From an uncultured Methylococcaceae bacterium (GTDB lineage: Bacteria; Pseudomonadota; Gammaproteobacteria; Methylococcales; Methylococcaceae), in assembly GCA_903910005.1 (NCBI GenBank), contig CAIVXW010000454.1:1-6718 (forward strand): DNA of 6,718 nucleotides, read 5' to 3'. The position numbers were made by a program, and so were the translations under genes. Positions 1 through 6,670 of the stretch are shown piece by piece. Positions within the stretch are counted from its first letter, which is position 1. Every line of letters begins with the position of its first letter. The notes beneath the pieces were generated by a model, which saw only the letters and a program-made list of their open reading frames with translations, ran no database searches and had not been told where the DNA came from.

Positions 1-3000
1 AATGCCTTGCTGGGATACGCCCCTGCCACCGAGACATCCACCCTGACCGCCACAACCATTCGTCTGGAGAATCCGTTTGAGGGCGGTAGTGACGCCCGGG
101 TCGCCGACGGAGCGGGACGTTTGCAATTCCGTGCCGACCAGATAACCTGGGGGGCGGGGGATGTCCGCTTTTCCGGATTCAGCCAGACGGCTTTTTCCGC
201 CAGCCAGGCAATGTATACCGAGGGAAGCGGGCAGTTGGGCTTCACCAGTGAAGTCGATCTCAACACGCCGGTTTTACGGGCCGGTCATGCCGCCAATACC
301 TCACTGGATGCAAGCGGGTACCCGCTGCGGCTGTCCGGTGCGGAGGCCTTCCCTGACAACGGGATGCTGGCAGCGGCCCGGGCCGGTGGTCGTTTGACCG
401 TGGTGGCTGATCGCATCGAAACCGCCACGAATCTGGAGTTTCCGGCCGGTTCCATCAGCCTGACGGCGACGGCGGGCGACCTTGCCCTCACCGCAGGCAG
501 TCGTCTTAGCGTGGCCGGGGGAGCAGACCGTTTCGGCGAGCAGGTAATTTTGCCCGACGGGGGGCTGGTCGAACTGGCCGCCGGGCAGGGCAACGTTATG
601 CTGGCAGACCAGGCTGCCATTGATTTGACCGGGCGGCAGGGCGGTCAGCTCACGGTGTTGGCCCCGGTTGGTACATTCGATATGGCGGGTTCCATTGAGG
701 CCCGGGGTAGCGAACGTCCCGGTCGTTTTGAACTGGACGTGCAGGGGATACCGACGGGACTGAACCTGAACCAGACGATTGGCCGCCTCACTGAGTCTGG
801 TTTTACGGATGTGCTTGCGCTTCGCTTTGCCAGTGGCGACTACAGACTCGGCGACGTCTCGGCCCGTGCCTTCAGCCTGACGGCTGAAACCGGCAGCATT
901 GAGGCGAACGGGCGGGTATTGTTGACGGGACAGGATGCCCGCCTCGACCTGCGGGCCGGGGATGATCTGCGGTTGGCGGCATCAGCCCGCCTGCAGGTGC
1001 AGGGTACCCCGGGCCATCCGGGGCAAATCGTACTGGAAGCCGTAGATGCGGATCAGGACGGTATCGGCAATCTGAGCCTGCAACCGGGAGCCCTGATTAA
1101 CCGAACCAGTCCGCAAGGCGGAGCGTTGGAGCCGGTAAGGCTACGGGTGCTGCGGGATGCCGACGGTCAAATGAACTTTAGCGGCAACATTGCAGCGTTG
1201 ACCGGGGGGAACTCGCAGGCAGTCACGCTTGAAGCGGTCAGACGGTACGAAATGGATACACCGTTTATCCTGAAGCATCACGTGGATGGCTGGAGACGGG
1301 ACACTGACCTGTTCATGACTCAGGTAGATGCCATTGAAGCCAATGCCGGTTTGTCGGGAGGATTGCGGCCCGGGCTGGAAATATACGGCAAGGGTGATCT
1401 GGTTTTGGGATCAGACGGTTGGGATTTAATTGACTGGCGTTATGGTGGACGCCCCGGCGCGTTGAGTCTGGTTGCCGGGCGTGATTTGTCGCTGAATGGC
1501 CCCCTGAGTGATGGCTTCAGGTCGTACGATGAAACAGGCATTGACTTGTCCGCCCTGCTGGGGGCTGGTCAGGTCATGCCGGTCAGGGACATGCTGCAGG
1601 CAGGCGATTCCTGGTCTTATCAATTGAAGGCAGGTAACGATCTGGTGATCGGCAACCAGGTTCAGATCAGAACCGGTACCGGTGATATTGAGGTTGAATC
1701 CGGTCGCGACTTCCTGTTGGGCGATGCCGCCTCGGTACTGTACACGGCCGGGCGACCGGCTGACGTTGATCGCTACGGCACTTACAAAAATGCCTTTGTA
1801 GCTTATACCTTCTACGGCGAGTACCCACTGGAAGGCGGAGACATCCGTATCCAGGCCGGGCGCGATATTCAGGGGGCTGTCACCGGCCAGTTTTTTGATG
1901 GCTGGCTGACCCGAACTGGCGACTGGAGTCGCAATCCGGTTCATGTTGGCGAGACCCCGACGGCCTGGGCCGTTGCCTTGGGCCGACCGGATCTCATGGC
2001 GGATGGAACCGGTTTGAGCCAGGGCGTATTTGCCCAGAACATAGGCGCACTCGGTGGCGGAAACGTCAGCGTAACCGCCCGGGGTGACATCCACGATCTC
2101 TCGATCATGCTGCCAACCACCGGCAAACAGATGGGTGAACCGAGCCAGCCTGCCGTACCTGACAACACTGATTTCAACACCAGCGTCATTGCCGTTTCTC
2201 CGGGCGGCAATCTGAGTCTTGCCGCTGGCGGGGATATTCTGGGGGGCACGTACTATGTCGCCCGGGGGGCGGGCAGTTTATCGGCCCGGGGTTCGATTCG
2301 AGAGTCAGGAACCCTGGACGGAACCGGGACACTGCTGGCACTGGGTGACAGTCGGTTCGGACTACAGGCCGGAGGGGATATTACCCTGGCCGGTGCCATT
2401 GATCCTTTTGTGGTGCAGACGCCTGACAGTTCCAATTTCTTCTTCACTTATTCCAGCCAGAGCGGGGTACAGTTAACCTCCCTGTCCGGTAACGTCACGC
2501 TGCAGAACGATTTCAATACCCGCCTGGGTTTACTCAATGCCCTGCGCTCTCCGGAAGCCCAGTTGTCGTTTAATTCGACAACCCAGGGTGCCTTGCAGGT
2601 CTACCCGGCTTCGTTGCAGGCAACAGCCCTGCAGGGAGATATCGCGCTGCAATCCTCGCTGGTCACTTATCCGTCGCGCCAGGGACAACTGGATTTACTG
2701 GCAGATGGCAACATCCTCACCGGTACGACCGGTTCCAACATCAACCTGACCCAGTCAGATGCCGACCCTGATCTGTTGCCCATCCCGGAATACCCGGCTG
2801 CCCGCAGTTTTGAAGATGCCGCTCAGCGGCTGGATCCGTTCGGTCGGGCCGATTTGACCCATGCCCGCATACCGCTGTATCGGGGTAACCCGGATTCTGT
2901 TCTGGTATACGCACGTAGCGGGGGTATTTTGCCTGCGGATCCATTACTGTTTACGCTGGCTCAACCGGTTCAGGTAATGGCCGGTAACGACATTCGTGAT

Positions 3001-4353
3001 ACCAGCTTCAATCTGCAGCATTCTGATTACGCCCTGTCCACCATGGAACTGGGAGGCGACTTCATTTTTACCTCGCCGCGTAATGCCCAGGGTAATCTCA
3101 TCAACTTGACCCGCCAGATTCAGCTTTCGGGGCCAGGTCAGTTGTGGGTAACAGCCGGGGGAACCATCGATCTGGGTGCCTCGAAGGGAATACTCACCAT
3201 TGGTAATACCTTCAATAGTGCCCTGGCGGATCAGGGAGCCTCAATAACCATTATCCCCGGCTTGCAGACTCCGATGGATTTTGCCGGATTTGCCCGTACC
3301 TACGATCCGCTGGCCGAGGCGCAGCGTCCGCTGCTGGCCCGTTATTTCCGTAATCGTTTGAATGATCCGGAACTCACCGAGGCGGGGGCGCAAGCGGCTT
3401 ATACGGCATTGTCGGAGCGGGAACAGCGTGAAGTCCTGATCCGGCTATTCTTCGATAAACTGCGCCAGTCAGCCACGGCTGCTGCCCTGTCCGGGGTTAA
3501 AAGCGAGTATGATCCCGGTTTTGCCGCCATTGAATCGCTGTTTCCGGGGCAGGACACGGCGCAGGCTACCGGTAAGTATCGGGGTGATCTGAAACTGTTT
3601 TTCAGTACCCTCAAAACCGTGGATGGCGGTGACATCAATATCCTGACGCCGGGTGGGTATGTCAACGCCGGTCTGGCGGTCTCTTTTTCGGGTTCCAAGT
3701 CAGCCAGCGATCTGGGGGTTGTGGTGCAGGGCCAGGGTCAGCTTAACGCCTTTGTGGACGGTGATTTTCAGGTAAACCAGTCGCGTGTCTTTGCAATGGG
3801 CGGCGGTGATATTGCCATCTGGTCATCCAATGGCGATATTGACGCCGGTCGCGGAGCCAAGGCCGCACTGGCGGTACCGCCTCCCATCATCAGTTTTGAC
3901 GAGCAGGGCAATCTCCAGATCATCTACCCGCCGGCGGTGTCGGGTTCCGGTATTCGTACCGCTTCCAGCAATCCGGCAATACCGCCCGGTAACGTGGTAC
4001 TGGCCGCTCCCCGTGGTGTGGTCGATGCGGGTGAGGCCGGTATCGGCGGCAACAATATCGTCATTGCCGCCAATGCCGTGATCGGAGCCAGCAATATTGA
4101 TGTTGGCGGGTCATCGGTGGGTGTACCGACCACCACAGTGGCCGTACCGGTCGGAGCCGCCGGTGCCGCTGCCGCTGCAGCCAGTGCGGCCCAGACGGCG
4201 CAACAGTCGGTTGCCGCCAACAACGACAAGACTCAGACCTCGCAGTCAACCACAGGCAAGGCACCGGTACTCAATTCCCTGGAAGTGGATGTCATTGGAT
4301 TTGGTGATTGCAGCGTCAGTGATGTCAAGGAAGGCAAGACGGGCTGCGGATAA
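1..4353 (+). CDS. Filamentous haemagglutinin family exoprotein with C-terminal DUF3739 region (5' end outside window)
   Basis: This is the C-terminal 1450 residues of a giant secreted TpsA-type protein. The frame is open at base 1 (Asn-Ala-Leu-Leu-Gly), so the TTG at 7 is not a real start. The signal peptide and TPS secretion domain must lie upstream. The body is a long run of short beta strands with recurrent Gly-Gly-Asp-Ile and Ala-Gly-Arg/Asn-Asp-Ile/Leu turns, typical of a right-handed beta-helix. Numbering from base 1, residues about 1040-1380 match what I know of the DUF3739 family: GGDINILTPGG (1209-1219), SRVFAMGGGDIAIWSS (1261-1276), GDIDAGRGAK (1278-1287), SGSGI (1314-1318), then VDAGEAGIGG. 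A helix-rich insert sits at about 1100-1165. An Ala-rich linker (1381-1403) precedes a tail with Cys1437 and Cys1449, the only cysteines in the fragment. Family knowledge says such proteins are exported by a TpsB/FhaC-like outer-membrane partner and act as adhesins or surface fibres. The exact role here is unknown. No toxin domain is visible at the C terminus. Confidence 0.93.
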   Translation, partial: NALLGYAPATETSTLTATTIRLENPFEGGSDARVADGAGRLQFRADQITWGAGDVRFSGFSQTAFSASQAMYTEGSGQLGFTSEVDLNTPVLRAGHAANTSLDASGYPLRLSGAEAFPDNGMLAAARAGGRLTVVADRIETATNLEFPAGSISLTATAGDLALTAGSRLSVAGGADRFGEQVILPDGGLVELAAGQGNVMLADQAAIDLTGRQGGQLTVLAPVGTFDMAGSIEARGSERPGRFELDVQGIPTGLNLNQTIGRLTESGFTDVLALRFASGDYRLGDVSARAFSLTAETGSIEANGRVLLTGQDARLDLRAGDDLRLAASARLQVQGTPGHPGQIVLEAVDADQDGIGNLSLQPGALINRTSPQGGALEPVRLRVLRDADGQMNFSGNIAALTGGNSQAVTLEAVRRYEMDTPFILKHHVDGWRRDTDLFMTQVDAIEANAGLSGGLRPGLEIYGKGDLVLGSDGWDLIDWRYGGRPGALSLVAGRDLSLNGPLSDGFRSYDETGIDLSALLGAGQVMPVRDMLQAGDSWSYQLKAGNDLVIGNQVQIRTGTGDIEVESGRDFLLGDAASVLYTAGRPADVDRYGTYKNAFVAYTFYGEYPLEGGDIRIQAGRDIQGAVTGQFFDGWLTRTGDWSRNPVHVGETPTAWAVALGRPDLMADGTGLSQGVFAQNIGALGGGNVSVTARGDIHDLSIMLPTTGKQMGEPSQPAVPDNTDFNTSVIAVSPGGNLSLAAGGDILGGTYYVARGAGSLSARGSIRESGTLDGTGTLLALGDSRFGLQAGGDITLAGAIDPFVVQTPDSSNFFFTYSSQSGVQLTSLSGNVTLQNDFNTRLGLLNALRSPEAQLSFNSTTQGALQVYPASLQATALQGDIALQSSLVTYPSRQGQLDLLADGNILTGTTGSNINLTQSDADPDLLPIPEYPAARSFEDAAQRLDPFGRADLTHARIPLYRGNPDSVLVYARSGGILPADPLLFTLAQPVQVMAGNDIRDTSFNLQHSDYALSTMELGGDFIFTSPRNAQGNLINLTRQIQLSGPGQLWVTAGGTIDLGASKGILTIGNTFNSALADQGASITIIPGLQTPMDFAGFARTYDPLAEAQRPLLARYFRNRLNDPELTEAGAQAAYTALSEREQREVLIRLFFDKLRQSATAAALSGVKSEYDPGFAAIESLFPGQDTAQATGKYRGDLKLFFSTLKTVDGGDINILTPGGYVNAGLAVSFSGSKSASDLGVVVQGQGQLNAFVDGDFQVNQSRVFAMGGGDIAIWSSNGDIDAGRGAKAALAVPPPIISFDEQGNLQIIYPPAVSGSGIRTASSNPAIPPGNVVLAAPRGVVDAGEAGIGGNNIVIAANAVIGASNIDVGGSSVGVPTTTVAVPVGAAGAAAAAASAAQTAQQSVAANNDKTQTSQSTTGKAPVLNSLEVDVIGFGDCSVSDVKEGKTGCG

Positions 4354-4368
4354 TACGTAACCGCCCCT

Positions 4369-4395
4369 GCCTGATTCACATAACCTTCATCAGGC
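4369..4395. repeat. Inverted repeat (7-bp arms) over the candidate promoter
   Basis: GCCTGAT (4369-4375) and ATCAGGC (4389-4395) are perfect reverse complements separated by 13 bp. The arms flank and slightly overlap the proposed -35 hexamer and abut the -10 hexamer. No T-run follows, so a Rho-independent terminator is unlikely. An operator-like site or a chance palindrome are the alternatives. Confidence 0.4.
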
Positions 4396-4401
4396 CATAA
4401 T
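4375..4401 (+). promoter_or_regulatory. Candidate sigma70-type promoter for the phosphoesterase
   Basis: TTCACA (4375-4380) matches the -35 consensus at five of six bases. CATAAT (4396-4401) matches the -10 consensus at five of six. The spacer is 15 bp, shorter than the preferred 17, which lowers confidence. Transcription would start near 4408, giving a leader of about 60 nt before the ATG at 4469. The site lies between the exoprotein stop and the phosphoesterase, where a separate promoter would be expected because I see no stem with a T-run terminating the upstream gene. Confidence 0.3.
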
Positions 4402-4468
4402 CAGAGCTTCACGAGAAATTCCTACCATGTACCTCAGTTTTTTTGGTATATGACCGGGGTGTTTTTCG

Positions 4469-5278
4469 ATGAAGCTTGATTACCGCACCCTCTGGATATC
4501 CGATGTGCATCTGGGTACCCGGGGCTGTAAGGATGAGTATTTGCTGGATTTCCTCCGGCATGTCCAGTGTGAGCGTATCTATCTGGTGGGTGACATTGTT
4601 GATATCTGGAAAATGAAGGGCGGTTTCTACTGGCCGCGCCTGCATAACGAGATCATCAAGCATTTGATGGGCATGGCAGCCGCAGGCATTGAAGTGATCT
4701 ATATACCTGGCAACCATGATGAGTTGTTTCGTGGGTATACCGGTACGGTATTCAACGGCATACAGATTATGGACAGGGCCATTCATGAAGCTGCAGACGG
4801 GCGCAAATACCTGGTTTTGCACGGTGATGAATTCGATGGCGTTGTGTGTACCAACAAATGGCTTGCGGTACTGGGTAGCGGGGCGTATGACCTGCTGATT
4901 GAGTTGAACCGCTGGTTTAATCACGGGCGCAGGCTGCTGGGTTTTCCCTACTGGTCGATGTCAGCCTATATCAAGCACAAGGTCAAGAACGCGGTCAATT
5001 TCATTTACGGCTTCGAGGAAGCCCTGTTGAAAGAGGCCCGTACCCAGGGGCTGGACGGGGTCATCTGCGGCCACATTCATCACGCCGTTGTAAGAACCGA
5101 TGAACAGGGAACCGTTTATGGCAATAGCGGTGACTGGGTTGAGAGTTGCACCGCCCTGACCGAAGATGCAGCGGGCTGTCTGTCCGTGCTGCATTGGGCG
5201 AAGGACAGTGTGCAATTGCTGGAAGACCCGCTGTCTGCTGCCGTGGCTTGCCCTGTTTTTGCTGAAGAGTCGGCTTGA
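4469..5278 (+). CDS. LpxH/YbbF-like calcineurin-type metallophosphoesterase
   Basis: This 269-residue protein is a dinuclear-metal phosphoesterase of the UDP-2,3-diacylglucosamine diphosphatase-like (YbbF/LpxH) group. The metal-ligand motifs appear in order: SDVH (Asp12, His14), GDIVD (Asp42), GNHD (Asn82, His83), HGD (His118) and GHIH (His202, His204). No signal peptide or obvious membrane span is seen, so it is probably cytoplasmic or peripheral to the inner membrane. A basic and aromatic stretch at about 148-182 may form a lipid-substrate cap, which is inference. True LpxH has GNRD at the fourth motif and a shorter chain of about 240 residues. The His at position 83 and the extra length suggest a paralogue acting on another nucleotide-sugar lipid or glycolipid phosphate. 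The start is secure: an in-frame TGA at 4451-4453 leaves ATG 4469 as the only standard start codon, with a weak GGGGT ribosome site 8 nt upstream. The next gene, a glycosyltransferase, points to envelope glycolipid work. Confidence 0.9.
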   Translation: MKLDYRTLWISDVHLGTRGCKDEYLLDFLRHVQCERIYLVGDIVDIWKMKGGFYWPRLHNEIIKHLMGMAAAGIEVIYIPGNHDELFRGYTGTVFNGIQIMDRAIHEAADGRKYLVLHGDEFDGVVCTNKWLAVLGSGAYDLLIELNRWFNHGRRLLGFPYWSMSAYIKHKVKNAVNFIYGFEEALLKEARTQGLDGVICGHIHHAVVRTDEQGTVYGNSGDWVESCTALTEDAAGCLSVLHWAKDSVQLLEDPLSAAVACPVFAEESA

Positions 5279-5337
5279 GGGCAACCGGTCACAGTCCGCG
5301 CCCCAGGGTTCTGCAAGGTGGGTTGCCCTGTGATCGG
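5278..5337 (+). promoter_or_regulatory. Two competing long-range stems in the phosphoesterase-glycosyltransferase spacer
   Basis: Stem A pairs AGGGCAACC (5278-5286) with GGTTGCCCT (5321-5329), nine perfect base pairs that begin on the last base of the phosphoesterase TGA. Stem B pairs CCGGTCACAG (5285-5294) with CTGTGATCGG (5328-5337), ten pairs including one G-T wobble. The two share bases 5285-5286 and 5328-5329 and are arranged A-B-A'-B' with almost no connecting loop, so they should be mutually exclusive in RNA rather than a stable pseudoknot. No T-run follows either one, so this is not a standard terminator. A structural or regulatory role is inferred only; no riboswitch class is recognised. 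Confidence 0.35.
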
Positions 5338-5436
5338 GACTGCCTCCGGGTGTGTTGTTTGTGCTAATCTTGGGATGGATTGCAGGCGTCCTGCCAGCGC
5401 GAATGACATTCATTTTTTCAGCAGAAGAACCAGTCA

Positions 5437-6480
5437 GTGAAAATTTTCTTTGGGGTACAGGCCACCGGTAACGGCCACATAACCCGGGCCAGAGCCCTGG
5501 CGTCCAAACTGAAGCAGGCAGGAGCCGACGTAACCTATCAGTTTACCGGAAGGGAGCAGCAGAAACTGTTTGAAATGGAGGTGTTTGGAGAGTATCGCTG
5601 GTGTTCCGGACTGACCTTTGAAACCCGCGAAGGTCACGTCCGTTACCTGAAAACAGCCAGAAAGACCAACCTTCCGGCCTTTGTCAGGGATGTCACCACG
5701 CTGGATTTACGTGAGTTTGATGTCGTCATCAGCGATTTTGAGCCGGTAACCTCCTGGGCTGCGATACGTCAGGGTGTGAAGACTGTCGGCATCGGCCATC
5801 AATATGCGTTTGGCTACGATATACCCAGGGATGGTGTGAGTATTATGGGAGTGCAGGTACTGAAACGCTTTGCGCCAGCGACCGTGGGTCTGGGCGTTCA
5901 TTGGCATCATTTTGGACATCCGATTTTACCGCCCATTATTGAAACGGTTTCGGTGCCTCCCAGGGCAATAGACAACAGTATCATTGTCTATCTGCCGTTT
6001 GAGGATGTGTATCAGGTGGTGGAATTACTGAGGCCTTTCCATGACCATCAGTTTTGCGTATACAGTCCGATGCAGTATGACCCACACTATCCTGCACCGG
6101 CGCATATTCAGGTCAAGGCGTTGTCCCGCCGGGGATTTCAGGAAGATTTTGCAACAGCGGCCGGGGTTATCTGTAATTCCGGGTTTGAGTTGACCAGCGA
6201 AGCCTTGAACTGGGGCAAAAAATTACTGGTAAAGCCGCTGCAGCGTCAGATGGAGCAGTTATCCAATGCCAGAGCCATGGAGGTTTTACGACTGGGGCAG
6301 GTGATGCAGGAGCTGGACGGGCGAGTGGTTCAGCATTGGCTGGACAGATGTTCCAGTATCCGGGTTTATTATCCGGATGTGGCCGCGATGGTGGCGGAGT
6401 GGCTGCTGGGCGGGGTCAGGGCGGTGGAAAAAAACTGGGTCGAATCAATCTGGGATCAGGTGGACTGGGTCAGGGAATGA
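5437..6480 (+). CDS. MJ1255/VC2487 family GT-B glycosyltransferase
   Basis: This 347-residue protein matches the pattern of the MJ1255/VC2487 glycosyltransferase family, shared by archaea and bacteria and distantly related to MurG and UDP-glucosyl transferases. The N-terminal Rossmann motif is FFGVQATGNGHITRAR (residues 4-19, Gly6, Gly11, Gly13, His14), comparable to the acceptor-side glycine loop of MurG. SDFEP (99-103) and IGHQYAF (119-125) are further landmarks. The C-terminal donor-binding region reads CNSGFELTSEAL (246-257), then LVKPLQRQMEQLSNA (264-278), the usual GT-B pattern in which Glu255 and the Gln/Asn residues contact the nucleotide sugar. Donor and acceptor are unknown. The start is GTG 5437, because an in-frame TGA at 5404-5406 excludes longer forms and the family motif begins immediately. 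AGAAGA at 5423-5428 is a modest ribosome site. Cytoplasmic or inner-membrane-peripheral action is inferred. The phosphoesterase 158 bp upstream on the same strand is a likely functional partner. Confidence 0.9.
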   Translation: MKIFFGVQATGNGHITRARALASKLKQAGADVTYQFTGREQQKLFEMEVFGEYRWCSGLTFETREGHVRYLKTARKTNLPAFVRDVTTLDLREFDVVISDFEPVTSWAAIRQGVKTVGIGHQYAFGYDIPRDGVSIMGVQVLKRFAPATVGLGVHWHHFGHPILPPIIETVSVPPRAIDNSIIVYLPFEDVYQVVELLRPFHDHQFCVYSPMQYDPHYPAPAHIQVKALSRRGFQEDFATAAGVICNSGFELTSEALNWGKKLLVKPLQRQMEQLSNARAMEVLRLGQVMQELDGRVVQHWLDRCSSIRVYYPDVAAMVAEWLLGGVRAVEKNWVESIWDQVDWVRE

Positions 6481-6525
6481 TTTTTCAGGTGTTGTCGCGT
6501 CATTGATTCAGGGATTTCGACTGGC

Positions 6526-6660
6526 TTGGTCTACATCGGGCTGGTAACCAATCTGAAACATTTTGGCAACATACTAGGCTCCTCGTTCGGAGCAATGCCG
6601 GGTTCTTCTCTGTTGGCCGTTGCGGCCTTGATCGGGGCTTGTACCCTCCTCAAAATGTAA
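6526..6660 (+). CDS. Doubtful short hydrophobic reading frame, possible gene remnant
   Basis: A frame of 44 codons runs from TTG 6526 to TAA 6658-6660. It is open further back, in the same frame as the glycosyltransferase, to that gene's TGA at 6478-6480. The peptide has a Gly/Ser-rich stretch followed by a hydrophobic segment SSLLAVAALIGACTLL near its end, resembling the last membrane helix of a transporter. There is no ATG before 6607 and no convincing ribosome site. Two small hairpins lie inside it: GCTCC/GGAGC at 6578-6593 and GGCCG/CGGCC at 6615-6627. It could be a small membrane peptide, the degraded 3' end of a permease, or non-coding sequence. I do not recognise it. Confidence 0.2.
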   Translation: MVYIGLVTNLKHFGNILGSSFGAMPGSSLLAVAALIGACTLLKM

Positions 6661-6670
6661 CCGTTCACGC

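Noticed and set aside
7..9. TTG as the start codon of the exoprotein
   Set aside because: The frame is open to base 1, the protein lacks a signal peptide and secretion domain, and the start clearly lies outside the window.
1426..2094. 222-codon open frame on the minus strand inside the exoprotein gene
   Set aside because: It lies fully antisense to a confidently coding beta-helix region, its translation shows no recognisable domain, and long antisense frames are common opposite GC-rich genes.
4156..4209. Ala-rich coding stretch considered as a nucleotide repeat tract or phase-variable site
   Set aside because: Codon use varies (GCC, GCT, GCA, GCG) and no perfect short tandem repeat long enough for slippage is present. 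It reads as a normal low-complexity linker.
4409..4924. 171-codon minus-strand frame over the start of the phosphoesterase
   Set aside because: It is antisense to the conserved SDVH, GDIVD, GNHD and HGD motifs, which prove that the plus strand is coding there. The translation has no family features.
5360..5368. TGT-GCTAAT, considered as an extended -10 promoter for the glycosyltransferase
   Set aside because: Only four of six bases match the -10 consensus and no acceptable -35 element lies at the right spacing.
4961..5413. 150-codon minus-strand frame over the phosphoesterase 3' end and spacer
   Set aside because: Most of it is opposite the coding sequence holding the GHIH motif, and the part in the spacer alone gives no recognisable protein.
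5382..5418. Hairpin GCAGG-CGT-CCTGC followed by a run of six T, considered as an intrinsic terminator
   Set aside because: The stem has only 5 bp and ends 18 nt before the T-run, too far for Rho-independent termination, and it sits just upstream of the glycosyltransferase start.
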